Of a DNA stretch of 64,000 nucleotides, positions 23,101-32,110 are shown piece by piece; within the stretch, counting starts at the first letter, position 1; the number at the start of each line of letters is the position of its first letter. Source of the stretch: Micropterix aruncella (lineage: Eukaryota; Arthropoda; Insecta; Lepidoptera; Micropterigidae); the NCBI GenBank assembly GCA_944548615.1, contig OX155973.1, forward strand, positions 5,185,155 to 5,249,154, in the 5' to 3' direction. The notes under the pieces were generated by a model. The model was not told the origin of the DNA. It searched no databases and saw only the letters and a list, made by a program, of their open reading frames with translations. Made by a program: the position numbers and the translations under genes.

Positions 23101-25048
23101 CACGCTATAGCGAAACGAGTGGGAAAGTTCGACAATTGGGAACCAACGTTTATTTGCACTAAGGACGATCCGCGTTTTGAAGAGAGGCATTCTTGGGAAG
23201 GAATGCAAGACAAGATGTCCTTGGTATGTTATTGAACTACCTTTTCGCATATTCCCGTTTATCATCTGTACGTTTCCTTTTACGAAAAGTATTGTGAGCG
23301 CACTAAAAAAATCGAGACAAAGACGGTAATATACATTTCGAATTTCCTATCAAGATAATTTCCAGACTGAAGTCTCTGCGTGTGTGTATGTCTGTGTGTC
23401 TGTTTGTCTCTGTGCGTGTCTCTCTGTGTATTCTTGCACGATAGCGTCCAAACGCTTCACCCGATTGTGCTTAAATTTCGCATGCAGGCATCATTTGGTC
23501 ATGGCAAGAGTTGGAAAGATTGTGGTTGAAATCGGTCCACCAGAGGGCCCGCTAGTCATACTTCAATATCGAAATATTGGACTCAGAGACTTGAAGTTTG
23601 GTATACAGATGCATTGTTGGACCGGAATCACAAAGTAAAATTTTGGTTTTAATATTTCATATACAAGCGTAGATCCTAGGTATATTTTATATTATGTATA
23701 TGTATAATATGGATATTATGTAGCATTCATATTATTATGTATTTTATATATTATGTATATATTCTACGTATTTGCTTTCATGTATATATTATGTATTATG
23801 TCGTTTTCTTTGAGAGTCAATGGAAAATGAAAAAATGTTTTGCCACAAACAAACGTAATTACTACCTGCTGGTTGGCTGAAGGATATTAACGTTTATGGC
23901 AATAAGCCCGCCGTTTATACCTGTTGTGGTCAATAAAGAGTTTTATTATTGTTATTATTATTAATAATACTACAAGCTGCACAAATAATATTTAAATAAA
24001 TTTCGTTAAAGAAATGTATGACAGAAAAAATATTAAAATTTGCGACGTCGCGCGTTTGGTATCGCGCGACGCACGTTCGAAAATTTAATATTTACAGCGT
24101 TGTATCGTTTGTGAAACGAAAGTTGAGTTAACGCTAGAAATTACAGTTCCCCCCCCCCCCCCTCCCCCCTCCCCCTCCCCCAAGACAGCATTTCCAAATA
24201 TATATTTATGGTACACTGCTCTCACACTCATGTACTATAAATAAAATAATAATAATGAATTTGTAGAATGTGAATTTGATCCACATATTACATAATCACC
24301 AAGGGGGAGGGGGGGATTGAAGGTGAGGCTTACGCTTGATTACGTGGAGGGAGGGGGGGGGGGGGTGCCGCGCAACATTGCAGTGCCTTGTGGCGCGGAA
24401 GCGATCAGTGGTCTGTGGACCCAAGACTGTAAATAGAGGTCCACCACTCGATCGCCGCTTGCCCCGTAACGGGTTGTTAACTTTGTTATTGAGTATAGCG
24501 TTTTTTTTGTTTGTTGCATTAGGTTTTGGTTTAATAAGTTAAGTATTACTGTAATTTTGACTGTCAATTTATTTTTGCTACTATTTATAATGTTTTGTAG
24601 TAATTAATCGTAACATAGATCTATTTGTTTTATGTATGTTTTCATACAACTGTATATGACTGTTTTTACCTATTAAAAAATAATTTCAAAAAACATGTTA
24701 TAATTTTTTTACCACTGGATTTTTGACTATGATATTTTTATTGTATTTGATATCCATTTATTATATTATAGTAAATTAGGAATTAAATTAAACTACTCTA
24801 AAAAATAAATGTGTTTTTAGGCTTATCGAATGTGCTTGCAAGACTTCGACTTCATGGTACTGAACAATGCTTTCCTCTATCATAAACCGTCTACAAAATC
24901 AGTCAGTCCTAACAAGGAGAGGCTGAAACACATCAGAGAAACGAATAACATGATAAAAAACGAACTGTTTCCTGAATATAAACGGTTGCACGGTGAACGA
25001 GATGGATGCAAGGTAGTCTTTAATTTGTGTAAACAACACATTTGTTAG
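11076..25048 (+). CDS. B4GAT1-like: Gene A: GT49 beta-1,4-glucuronyltransferase 1-like, 7 exons
   Basis: Exons: 11076-11154, 15518-15737, 18519-18678, 20389-20691, 21698-21830, 23090-23223, 24821-25048. They join without a frame break into 418 codons, close to the roughly 415 residues of vertebrate B4GAT1. Visible landmarks: hydrophobic leader 1-24; THADYTFLDN block in exon 2; FAPGSDF in exon 3; YPINVGRN (188-195) and the putative metal-site stretch ADIELYPS with D210/E212 in exon 4; a CxxCH pair (279-283) in exon 5; NWEPTF in exon 6; FDFMVLNNAFLYHK (352-365) in exon 7. Known for the family: B4GAT1 moves GlcA from UDP-GlcA to xylose in the Golgi while dystroglycan O-mannosyl glycan is built. 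This gene's own substrate is inferred only. All donors are GT and all acceptors AG. AATAAA signals lie at 25297-25307. The same gene structure recurs inverted as gene B. Nothing in the exons suggests a pseudogene. The weakest call is exon 1. Confidence 0.9.
11224..11520. mobile_element. piggyBac-type MITE relative in gene A intron 1
   Basis: Starts TTAATCCTTCGAGTAGCGGC. Its interior matches the 7710 MITE and 47514-47820 (TGAAAT.TCGTATA.AGAAT, AACAATTAGATAATTATGAA). The far end was not resolved. Confidence 0.65.
11521..12448. other. Intron 1 of gene A, AT-rich
   Basis: No gene. 12160-12205 (GCGAAGCCCGAAGGGGCGGG followed by TCGCTAGT) is the end of a common insect dispersed repeat. The rest is featureless. 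Confidence 0.45.
12449..13027. mobile_element. Solo LTR, 579 bp
   Basis: Begins TGTAACGGACC and ends GGTCCCTCACA (TG...CA), flanked by CAAG at 12445-12448 and 13028-13031. Inside are a TATA-like ATATATAAACC near 12612 and a polyadenylation-like AATAAATG at 12913. No internal retroelement genes lie beside it, so it is the product of LTR-LTR recombination. A 4-bp duplication suits Ty3/Gypsy. The family is not identified. Confidence 0.8.
13150..13440. mobile_element. TIR MITE (family M), best copy
   Basis: Roughly 60-bp imperfect terminal inverted repeats (AGTTAATGTGAACGAGACAG against the reverse of CTGTCTCGTGCGGTTGAACT). The interior has AAACTACCCACCGAAG and CAAACTTATTCGGGCG. Confidence 0.8.
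13504..13752 (+). repeat. Family A copy, left part (split by insertion)
   Basis: Opens CTACGGGCGAACACGCCAC and runs to CTCTACCTGACGTTAG, where the family continues only at 14445. Confidence 0.8.
13753..14444 (+). mobile_element. Insertion of about 690 bp into family A, carrying a zinc-finger frame
   Basis: The flanking family A sequence resumes exactly where it stopped when compared with 3555-3600 (CTACCTAAAGTTAGTGGTAA). TTAG occurs at both junctions. The inserted DNA has a 408-nt frame and a long AT-rich 3' part. Retrocopy, captured fragment or unknown transposon. Confidence 0.6.
13774..14181 (+). CDS. Zinc-finger-like protein fragment, 135 codons
   Basis: I do not recognise the family. 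CQLCGLHFCTKKNVKAHVNS then CH gives C-x2-C-x12-H-x5-H, a C2H2-type finger (residues about 28-49). A second CxxC (CVVC) is followed by an acidic stretch DDTDWLDETDVDLQ. The end NPWFEDNLH is acidic. The frame may extend 5' beyond the first Met into low-complexity G-rich DNA, and no promoter or splice acceptor is evident. It lies within the insertion into a family A repeat in gene A intron 1, so it is probably transposon cargo or a retrocopy rather than a resident gene. Confidence 0.5.
   Translation: MRLERGGGGSEIIMKCHKDRQQLAGTTCQLCGLHFCTKKNVKAHVNSCHKQPNDPSNNSPEMHNVRLSGILTRRSIAKWRQILCVVCENDDTDWLDETDVDLQQSTVPTADLQDDHSLVSVEESLVNPWFEDNLH
14445..14735 (+). repeat. Family A copy, right part
   Basis: Continuation of 13504-13752: CGCGGATCCGCGGCGTC, GGATCGGGTGGCCAACGG, ending near the GATCGCCACATTCC region. 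Confidence 0.75.
14736..15517 (+). repeat. Family A copy reaching the exon 2 acceptor of gene A
   Basis: Starts CCAACCCGTCACCTTAGG. Carries GGCGAGGCACAGG, GGATCGGGTGGCCGA and the tail GGTTAAGACCCTCTTAAAGG...CAAACCCAAGCTGC. The tail aligns with 3860-4000, so the repeat runs to within a few tens of bases of, or right up to, the splice acceptor at 15517. Confidence 0.8.
15518..15737 (+). CDS. Gene A exon 2
   Basis: Starts after TTTGCCCACAG and ends GCTAA/GTAAGT in phase 2. It aligns residue by residue with gene B exon 2 (TRQSLLNLIKCNNR against TLQVLKTILQCQNR, then the THADYTFLDN block). The acceptor sits directly at the end of a family A repeat. Confidence 0.88.
15738..15861. other. Start of gene A intron 2
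   Basis: Short, AT-rich, nothing recognised. Confidence 0.3.
15862..17092. mobile_element. Element B, TIR element of about 1.2 kb
   Basis: Left end AGTCGGCGAACAAAACGATCT. The right end is its reverse complement AGATCGTTTTGTTCGCCGACT. The word GATCGTTTTG recurs inside. The interior holds a (TATTCA)n tract (16258-16282) and the hairpin at 16545-16596. No transposase. Confidence 0.75.
16545..16596. repeat. Perfect 24-bp palindrome, 4-nt loop
   Basis: Arms 16545-16568 and 16573-16596 around TCTT. Part of the right arm sequence is repeated just after it (GAGGTATATGAATATGTCTTC). Confidence 0.95.
17185..18110. mobile_element. Family M MITE split by element D
   Basis: Left piece 17185-17250 (AGTTCATGTCAATGAGACAG ... 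ATGAACGGTTGTCACTTTTT) and right piece from about 17905 (AAAACTACCCACCGAATG ... CCTATTTTAGTTCA) match the uninterrupted copy at 13150-13440. Confidence 0.8.
17251..17890 (+). mobile_element. Element D with about 3 internal tandem units
   Basis: Begins AACCGACTTCAAAAAAGGAG. The interior has roughly 120-bp units, each with GGCT(C/A)CCGACG.GGGGACT, a TTTTGTATACGCATTCA-like stretch and CGTTCTAAGTTTCACC. Other copies: 25690-26240 (-), 54965-55290 and 57606-57880. Widespread in Lepidoptera from general knowledge. Confidence 0.8.
18111..18518. other. End of gene A intron 2
   Basis: AT-rich. A hairpin near 18343-18393 (CTAGGTAAAATAGCG and its reverse complement). AGCAAGTAAGCAACTTTTAA recurs near 43083. 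Confidence 0.45.
18519..18678 (+). CDS. Gene A exon 3
   Basis: Acceptor TTTTACAG, donor GAGAAG/GTAAGA, phases 2 to 0. Encodes WNGPVSVAVFAPGSDF, which is the conserved GT49 block following the THADYTF segment, and then an SIRYLRDC helix segment. Confidence 0.92.
18679..19120. repeat. Intron 3: C-rich tract and repeat C
   Basis: A C-rich run at about 18727-18772, then 18890-19080 with TTTCAAGTCT, TATTTCGAGA.TGAAGT, GCGCGCCCTCTGGTGAACCG and CCAAATTT.A.CTCAAT. Repeat C also occurs at 23340-23640 (-), 35030-35440, 38810-38940 (-) and 45545-45790. Confidence 0.7.
19121..20355 (+). repeat. Family A copies filling gene A intron 3
   Basis: A partial copy (19121-19620) is followed by a long one (19675-20355) with CCAGTCACCTCAGGGAGTTT, ACTAGGAAGAGG, TCGCGTGGCC and the tail TCTTCGAGGAGGCTTCCGGA. 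The tail ends about 35 bp before the exon 4 acceptor. Confidence 0.78.
20389..20691 (+). CDS. Gene A exon 4 (catalytic core)
   Basis: 101 codons between TATTTCAG and GCAAAG/GTACAT, phase 0 at both ends. Holds YPINVGRN and LPADIELYPS, the region expected to carry the metal-binding acidic pair. By hand count 49 of 101 residues are identical to gene B exon 4. Confidence 0.95.
20760..21330 (+). pseudogene. Possible LINE 5' end with ORF1 start
   Basis: After a C-rich leader, ATG at 20948 opens MSNSNRENTPAKRANEADKG. The frame is lost and picked up as KKTKKIYKLLAEK. Further fragments follow to about 21280. It looks like a degraded ORF1 N-terminus in gene A intron 4. I do not recognise the clade. 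Confidence 0.35.
21340..21697. other. End of gene A intron 4
   Basis: AT-rich, with an (AAAT)n run at about 21630-21650. Nothing coding. Confidence 0.4.
21698..21830 (+). CDS. Gene A exon 5
   Basis: 44 codons plus one base. Begins WPANKNELL, contains LCRTCHLTP (CxxCH) and ends GEAP. Acceptor TCTCTCCAG, donor CCAA/GTGAGT, phase 1. Confidence 0.93.
21911..22585 (-). repeat. Family A copy with target duplication, gene A intron 5
   Basis: Reverse orientation. TGATGTAATAT lies on both sides (left about 21895, right about 22578), an 11-bp duplication. Within it are GTCGGGGGAGTCTGG and GTGACGGGTTCGCCCGTTG. Its long minus frame is not shared in phase with the other copies, so I do not call a gene. 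Confidence 0.85.
22600..23089. other. Remainder of gene A intron 5
   Basis: AT-rich, nothing recognised. Confidence 0.3.
23090..23223 (+). CDS. Gene A exon 6
   Basis: Acceptor TTCTTTATAG, donor TTG/GTATGT. Encodes EVHAIAKRVGKFDNWEPTF and then an acidic, basic stretch ending DKMSL. NWEPTF is also present in gene B (YWEPTF). Confidence 0.93.
23340..23640 (-). repeat. Repeat C with TGTGTC/TCTGTG tract
   Basis: TGTGTGTATGTCTGTGTGTC leads into a block (CCGATTGTGCTTAAATTTCG, CATGGCAAGAGTTGGAAAGA, CCACCAGAGGGCCCGCTAGT). It is the reverse of 35030-35440. Confidence 0.78.
23641..24820. other. Rest of gene A intron 6
   Basis: A (TTATTA)n tail near 23943-23970, a C-rich run at 24149-24182, G-rich runs at 24303-24316 and 24348-24365, otherwise AT-rich. 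No gene. Confidence 0.5.
24821..25048 (+). CDS. Gene A exon 7 (C-terminus)
   Basis: After GTTTTTAG, 75 codons run to TAG at 25046-25048. FDFMVLNNAFLYHK matches the C-terminal block of B4GAT1. The tail after GERDGCK may be read through, as called here, or cut at a weak GTAGTC donor. Gene B stops almost at once after the same GC motif (GCQI), which favours read-through. Confidence 0.9.
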   Translation, partial: AYRMCLQDFDFMVLNNAFLYHKPSTKSVSPNKERLKHIRETNNMIKNELFPEYKRLHGERDGCKVVFNLCKQHIC

Positions 25049-25296
25049 ATTTAGAAATACTTGATAATTGATCACCTTCGTCAGTTCGCGAGTTACAAAA
25101 ATACAGTTGGTATAACACAGCACAGCCAGAGACAGACCTTCTAGGTCTAGTTGGTTGTGCGATTTCGCCTCATTCGGATATGCTAGCATATTTATATGCA
25201 TAGAGCTATGTTTTTCGCTATAGTAATGTTTGTTCTTAATTATTCCTCATGTACAACAGTATGCATGTCCTTGTATTTTTTTTCTTGTACGTTATA

Positions 25297-25307
25297 AATA
25301 AAATAAA
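25297..25307 (+). promoter_or_regulatory. Candidate polyadenylation signals of gene A
   Basis: Two overlapping AATAAA words about 250 bp after the stop codon. Confidence 0.5.
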
Positions 25308-25689
25308 TAGTTTACAACTTTTGATTGTGCATTTCCGTTAGTTATATATATGGAACTATTTTTTATCTTACTTGTCTTAGTTTAATTCTCTATTATTCAC
25401 AACAATTTTGAACATTGTACTCTCAGCATGCATTTAGGGAAAATTCTGGTTACAAGTTTGAAACACCAACACGGAGGTCGTCAAACATCTAAAAAATAGG
25501 ATGGGCAAAACATCCCCTGCTCCAATAACGACCGAAGACATGTCGTTGTAAAGCTCTTTCATAACTGATATTTCTCACTATGGCCACAGTATATGTGCTA
25601 TAGCATTCACTCACAAATCACTGTGGAAAAAAGTTATAGCTAAAACAATAAAAGACAAAATTTGAACAAAACAAGAACCGACTCCATTT
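25308..25689. other. No gene seen
   Basis: AT-rich intergenic sequence. Confidence 0.3.
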
Positions 25690-26245
25690 TTTTATAAGTG
25701 TAGCAGCCATGTCATGAAACTTAGAACGGGCTATCAGAAATGAAAAGCATATACAAAATTTCGTGTCTGTGCCCGAGGGGACTTCTCATACCGTTGAGAA
25801 GTCCCCTCGTCGGAAGCCAACCCTTGTTACAGCAGTCATGTCATGCTGAAACTTAGAACGGGCTGAATAACTGAATGAGTACACAAAATTTCGTGTCTCT
25901 ACTGTTGATCGTTAGGGAGTCCCCTCGACGGGAGCCAACCCTGGGTGTAGAATCAGGTCATGCCTATCATAAAAAATGTATTGTCATCGCAATTGAACCA
26001 ACGTGTAAATTTTCAACTTCATATGATAATTTATTTGAGGAGTTCCCTCGATTCCTCATGGACCCCATCATCAGAACAGGGTTTTGATAAAAATAGGACC
26101 AGTCTAGACCTATATCCTTTCAAACAAAAAAAGAATTTTCCAAATCGGTTCATAATTGACGGAGTTCTGAGGTAACAAACATATAAAAAATGATGCAACC
26201 AAATTGATAACCTCCTACTTTTTTTGAAGTCGGTTAAAAACCTAT
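25690..26245 (-). mobile_element. Element D, reverse copy
   Basis: Ends TTTTTTTGAAGTCGGTTAAA at 26240. Two internal units with TCCCCTCGTCGGAAGCCAAC and CTTAGAACGGGCT, plus GACCCCATCATCAGAACAGG as in the other copies. Confidence 0.8.
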
Positions 26246-27134
26246 GTCATTGTATCTAATAAATAATTCAATAGAGTAAAACATTGTTACTACGTGTTAG
26301 TGTTAAAATAATAAACTAATCGTCATATATTAAATATGACAATGCAATTACAATGCATCACAATTTTTAATTTGGCGGTTCCTTTGCGCAAAAAAAGTTA
26401 CGGCGACGCGAAACATGGCGGCGTGGCGTGGCTCAGCATACTCGGCAGGTGATTAGCGACGATTTTTCATATATTGATATAGGTTTTTCTTTTAGCTGTA
26501 ACTTAACCCACAATGATTTGGGACTAACCGCGGTTACTGACATCTGAACTGACAGCGTTACTATCGCATGTATATTATACATGTAATTAAAATAAAAAAA
26601 AATAACGCCGAGCCGACTGAGGCTATCCGAGAAACGAACGGCGCTGCTCCAGTTCGTTGTATAACAAGCCTCAACGGGTTCGTTTACTGGCCGAGAGAGG
26701 GCGCTCATCGATTTTATTTATGAAGTTATTATTCAGATGAAATCAGTTCTTAACCACTTGTCGGCAAAGTCTTGTGGTGACAACCGGCTTTTTCACAAGT
26801 CTACCTTTTGAACAATTCTCAAACCGTCAGTCCGATCCATAACTTGTGTTCTTCCTTACAAATCCACGAGAGGATTAATTCCTCTAGATTCGAAGGAATT
26901 ATTTAATAAGTAGAATAATGCAATAATTTTTAGGTCATAGCATTAAGAGGGCTCCGAGCCTATGCCGTTACACAAATGTAGGTAATTTACGCTTGCCGGC
27001 GGCGGCCACGCACGTGTGTGTAAATCGCATACATTGATAACGCTGAACAGACGGTCACCCGCCAAAGTGAAGTAACCCGCATTTTATAATTTTATTGCTC
27101 ATAGCAAATTGCAAATAACAAAAACTGCAAATTG
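26246..27134. other. No gene seen
   Basis: Mixed AT-rich sequence between the two element copies. I see no conserved frame. Confidence 0.35.
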
Positions 27135-28038
27135 TGATAAAAGCAAATCCTTTTGCACACGTATTTATTAGACCAAAATGGTCGATTTGACCCACCGTTC
27201 CGACATATTTGGCCCAGCGGACTCAAAATAGCGGCCGTTTTTCAAGATGGTCGCTAATAAACCAAAATGATTTTTCTCATGCTGCATGACCCATGGGCCT
27301 TTTCGGCTATTTTGGGGTCGTATATTTCAAATATGGCAATAAAAATAACTTTAGTTAATTTTGAACAGGATTATAAACATTTTTAACGAGTAGTTACTTT
27401 CACGTTACCGTTATGTTATACGCGTCTTTTTCGAGTATTTGCACAAAGTCAAACGAGAGAATAATTTTGTGTATGCTGTAAGTAATTTCTGAAATTTGCT
27501 ACCCAGAAAACATGGAAAATTTGAACTATATAGAATATGTGAATGGGTCTTTGACTTTGAATTTGTAGTCGCTGGCTCAAATATGACGACTACATGTATT
27601 TTGAACAACCTTTGAACGTATTTTAAACCGATTTGAACATATTTGTACCTTTGGCCAGAAAACTTAAACTTTTGTACTTGGTATCATCATCAGAACTGGT
27701 CAAAATAAATGTACCGTGGCCGTTTTATACTACACTATACTACACTATATATAAATTATTGTACACATTCTACCTTGTTTGTAAGGAATTATTTATTTAT
27801 ATTTATTTATGTTTATATTTTAAGCATCATATTTGAAATGTACGACGCCAAAATAACCGAAAACGACCCATGGGTCTTTAAAATCAACACGAGAATAATC
27901 ATTTTGGTTTATTAGCGGCCATCTTGGAAAATTGCCGCCATTTCGAGTCCGCTGGGCCAAATATGTCGGAGCGGCAGGTCAAATCGACTACTTTGGTCTA
28001 ATGATGCAAAACGTGTGCAAAAGGATTTGCTTTTATCA
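27135..28038. mobile_element. Foldback-like element with TIRs of about 200 bp
   Basis: Left arm from TGATAAAAGCAAATCC to about 27345. The right arm, about 27825-28038, is its imperfect reverse complement (GGATTTGCTTTTATCA). Both contain GACCCATGGG, TTGGTTTATTAGCG and GGGCCAAATATGTCGGA words. The middle is AT-rich with no transposase. Confidence 0.85.
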
Positions 28039-28385
28039 AAATTTACAGTATTCTTTCAAAATATGAGACGAACCGCTTCCACTATCAGGATAGCAGATAC
28101 TTTATGATTCTAAGTAAAGAAATAAAAATGGATAATGCTTAAAACAATTATAACATTGTTATTCTCATCAGTACGATGATAAAATGTATGTCGAGAAGGA
28201 TAAAAAAACAGTAATTATTATAGATATAGCTACACCAAAACTTTATTTCAAAAAGCAGTTACCTTTATAAATAAACTACTTCCGACGGAAAGAAGGTACA
28301 GATAGATTTCGCGGCTTAATGTGATTATATATTTTTGAACAACTTCAAATATGTAATTAAAATTAATAAAGAAATAAATTAATGA

Positions 28386-28764
28386 ATGCCACTTTTGAAC
28401 AGTCTCGAAGAGGAGTTTTGTGGATTTCACTCTGTGCTCCCCGGGATCCGCCCGTTGGATGAACAATTGGAAAGTTCACGAGCACCTTTCTTCTTCGGAC
28501 CGCAGACTGGTGTCATTTGGCATCGGCCGTCGCGTTCCCCCCACGCCACAATCCGAGTGGCCATACCGAACCGACGACATTAACTGGGACCGGTTTGGTG
28601 AAGTCCTCTGCGAGAATCTTGAGGTCTTTCCATCGCCTTCTAGTAGTACCGCAGAGGACTTGTGTGTCGCACTTAATGCGGCCATCGAGTCTTCCTGTGA
28701 TGCCGTAGTAGGGCGGAAGAAACCCCGCGGTGGTTTCGCGGTGGTCTTCCGAACTCTGCGATAA
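28386..28764 (+). pseudogene. LINE ORF2 fragment: end of endonuclease, start of RT linker
   Basis: WKVHEHLSSSDRRLVSFGI resembles the SDHxL motif region that ends the APE-type endonuclease in R1-like LINEs, followed by YRTDDINWDRFGEVL. Truncated on both sides. The Arg in SDRRL replaces the usual His. Confidence 0.65.
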
Positions 28765-28964
28765 TTTTAATTTAATATTTTAAATAATGTAACGTAGCGA
28801 TTGAAAATTAATGTGATTGAAAATTGTTATTTTTGTGATGTGACGCAATGATGAGATGTAAATTTTCTACTGATCGATCAAGGTGAACAATGTATGAGAT
28901 GAAGTTAAAGTAAAAGAAAAATAAAAAATCTCAAGTTTCAATTTTTTTTCAAACTCTCTCTATA
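28765..28964. other. No gene seen
   Basis: Short AT-rich spacer. Confidence 0.3.
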
Positions 28965-29480
28965 CTATTGAATATCTATGATATTGAACATTTTCAAAGC
29001 CTGTTTGATTTTAAAATGATTTTCAAATGATTTTATTTTTCTATGGTTTTAAAATATTTCTAAGTATTCTGTAGCTTTGAATATTTTCAAAGACTATTTG
29101 ATTTTAAAATGATTTTCAAATTATTTTATTTTTCTATGGTTTCAAAATATTTCAAAGTATTCTAAAGTTTTGAATATTTTCAAAGACTATTTGATTTTAA
29201 AATAATTTTCAAATTATTTTATTTTTCTATGGTTTCAAAATATTTCTAAGTATTCTATAGTTTTGAATATTGTCAAAGACTATTTGATTTTAAAATGATT
29301 TTCAAATTATTTTATTTTTCAATAGTTTCAAAATATTTCTAAGTATTCTATAGTTTTGGATATTTTCAAACACTCTTTGATTTTAAAATGATTTTCAAAT
29401 TATTTTATTTTCTATGGTTTCAAAATATTTATAAGTATTCTATAGTTTTGAATATTTTCAAAGACTTTGATTTTAAAATT
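28965..29480. repeat. Tandem repeat, period about 93 bp, 5-6 units
   Basis: TTTTCTATGGTTTCAAAATA recurs at about 29039, 29132, 29225, 29318 and 29410. Each unit has TTGAATATTTTCAAAGAC and GATTTTAAAATGATTTTCAA. Spacing is 93, 93, 93 and 92. Confidence 0.93.
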
Positions 29481-30867
29481 CCCGTGCTTTTTCTGGTTTA
29501 AATGACGTGTCGCAACCTTAAATCAGTGCATATCCTATCAATGCTCTTTGTAAGCTAAATATCTTACAGCCAACCACTTATCACTTATCTCCGCGAGAGA
29601 GCGCTCAAATTACAATGGACGCCGTAACATTTACGCCCAAAATGCGTACATGTGTTTCCATACATTTCATATTTTATATTTCATGTTTTTATTTTATTAT
29701 AAAAAAAAACACAGCAACAATCACAAATAATATTTACACTAAAACCTATACTATAAAGATTTGCGAAAATTACAAATAGTGTACTCAAAATTGACAGTAC
29801 CTATATATTAAATACTAAATATAACCTGTTTTGTACACACTAAATGGGAAAAATATGTACTGATGTACTGAATCTACCAAAACCAAAATAGTTTAGAATA
29901 TGAAACTAACCTTTTTGTCAATACTTTCTTTATCTTTGCTTTTCCTTTTCGTGTTTTCACGAAACATGTTTTCTTGCGCTTTCCCATAACTAAATACATG
30001 TAGAGTATTATAATAAGTTATAACAAAGATGCCATAAACATCCATTAAAAAAAAAACAAATATAAAAAAAATGCTTACTGCTGTTTGCTTTTTAGTGACG
30101 ACGCGTGACGACGCGGTACTGCGGTGTAGAAGAATAAAATATTACGTGAGCACGAACTGATAAGAGCTAACCGAAAGATACGTGGTCTCACTTCCAATAG
30201 CAGCAGGGAAGTGAATCTATTTCATAGCGCGCCTGTGTATTTATTAACGCGGCTTGCCCATACAAAAAATGTATGGAGAATCTGATACCTGATTTTCTGG
30301 GATTTATTGTATAAAATCCTATTACAATAATTAAAATTTAAATATTTTATAGTGAAGATAATGTCATTTAACTTTCTGTTATAATAATTTGTAATTCAAA
30401 TTATTTATTATTTTCCCACTGAGGACTAAAACCCCGCGCCTATTTTTGTATATTTTCTCGGGTGTTTTTATAAAAAACTACGCAAACTATTGCCAAATTT
30501 ATTATCTCACCTTATTAATGACTTATTAATAAAAACGAGTGTTTTTGTCACTGCTTTTATTAGCTTAGTTTTAGCGGAATAACTAAAACGCTAGACCCTA
30601 ATTTGAGAAATTTCGTGCAGCACCCTCTAAGTAATATACATTTTTAACTTTCAGATGACTTTTCCCTTCGCGTAAGCTGCCAAGGGGATTTTAGGCTGAA
30701 GGTTGTGTTTAATTTTTTTGATTCTACTAGATACAATTTGTTAGGTATTTATACTTTTTTTACTTTGAATAGAATTTTATATCCTCTACCTTTTTATAAA
30801 TAAATTGTTGAAGAACAGACAGCTTGTTTTAATTGATGTTTTAATAGTTAATAATATAATTTATTAT
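29481..30867. other. No gene seen
   Basis: AT-rich, no conserved frame or repeat that I recognise. Confidence 0.35.
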
Positions 30868-31010
30868 TAAAGTAATAGGCTGCCAAACTCATATATAGGT
30901 ACGATTTGGCAACCCTTTACCGCCAGAGAAAATTAAGTGGCGCTGATAGCATTGACGGCCAAACTAATAGCAATTTATTTGGCCATATATATAAGGCCAC
31001 CAGAACCAGA
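30868..31010 (+). repeat. Dispersed repeat shared with 1155-1255 and 41925-42030
   Basis: GGTACGATTTGGCAACCCTT, GGCGCTGATAGCATTG and AACTAATAGCAATTTATTTG. Confidence 0.65.
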
Positions 31011-31299
31011 GTGGCCCAAGTGACATTATGGTGGTTTTGAGTTTGATGCAAAAATCCATTTGAAAAATCATTATTTACAATTCCAGTCGCCCAAAATTGA
31101 TATTTTCAAGAAATCATCAAAATAAAAACTATGTGCCATACTACTTTTTTTAGCTATGTTCACATAGGAATTCCCTTTAACTATTTTGGCCTATATCAAT
31201 TTTTTTTTGCATTGCATTTGGGTTAAATCTCTACTCTATTCGTTTTATAGCACTTCGAGTGCGTAAATCATCCCAGTTTAAATGTTGAAGGGAAGTCTT

Positions 31300-31630
31300 A
31301 AACTCGTTGCTCGCGCCATGAAAGCAGGTCCCGTTGTCCGAATATATGACGCATTTGCAGATTGCGTATTGGCCACAGCTGCACCCCCGCTCACCTCTAT
31401 AAGATACACGTCCTCCCGTACCCCCAATGCGATTGCGGTCATGCAGTCTGCACTGCTGACCACCTCTTTTTTAACTGCCCATTTAACAACTATCCTAATT
31501 TTGTCTCGGACCTTATAGCCCTCAAAATTCAGCTCCCACTGTGTGTGGGCCATCTCCTCTCCCTTAACTCTCCAAAAGTCCTCAAAATCCTCTGTAAATT
31601 TATCTCCATCAACCACATTTCCCTTTAGTA
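31300..31630 (+). pseudogene. LINE ORF2 3' end (RT C-terminus with zinc knuckle)
   Basis: RLRIGHSCTPAHLYKI followed by PQCDCGHAVCTADHLFFNCP is the standard C-terminal signature of Jockey/CR1-type LINE proteins (RLRxGH, then CxC...H...C). The frame is open to 31628. The 5' part is missing or scrambled. Confidence 0.78.
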
Positions 31631-31734
31631 ACAAAGACCATAGACCTTTAGTCAGTGTTGTCCTACTAATAATAAAGTTCCCAAATTAAAAAAAATAATA
31701 ACCACCTGGCAGAAATCACCCTCATTGGGTGGAT

Positions 31735-32110
31735 TGCCAAAAAGAAAAAAAGAAGAAGAAGAAGAATATATGACGGACGGAACTCCGCGACGCACGCATA
31801 TCCGTTTGATGGCCATCATTGTCGAGTTTCTAAGACTGGGAATTACTTATTCTGAAGTGGATCGCTCTCGTCCTTATTCAGCAAAAGTGAGCGCCATATC
31901 GCTTTTCTCTGCGGCGACCGGCGGATACTTCAATCGGACCTAAAAAATCCAATCCGACGTTCTCAAACGGACGGATATGGTGTTCAATACGAATTTCGGG
32001 TAGATCTGCCATTTTCGGCGGTAATGGTTTAGCGCGGTCTATTTTACATCGCGGGCAGTCGAAGGTAATTTTTCTTATCGCGCCTCGCAGGTGTAAAATC
32101 CAGAATCACT
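31735..32110 (-). pseudogene. BEL/Pao integrase fragment, degraded
   Basis: Read on -, one frame gives CPRCKIDRAKPLPPKMADLP, then GLDFLGPIEVSAGRRREKRY. This is the zinc-binding tail and the first catalytic Asp region of BEL/Pao integrase. After a stop it continues as TRAIHF and then a frameshifted MAIKR...RGVPS block. No protease or RT nearby. Only described here; clearly dead. Confidence 0.85.

Noticed and set aside
28965..29480. CRISPR-like regular repeats
   Set aside because: Units are directly tandem, AT-rich and 93 bp without unique spacers, in a eukaryotic genome.
31278..31634. 118-codon minus frame
   Set aside because: Antisense of the LINE RT C-terminus, whose RLRxGH and CxC...H...C motifs are on +.
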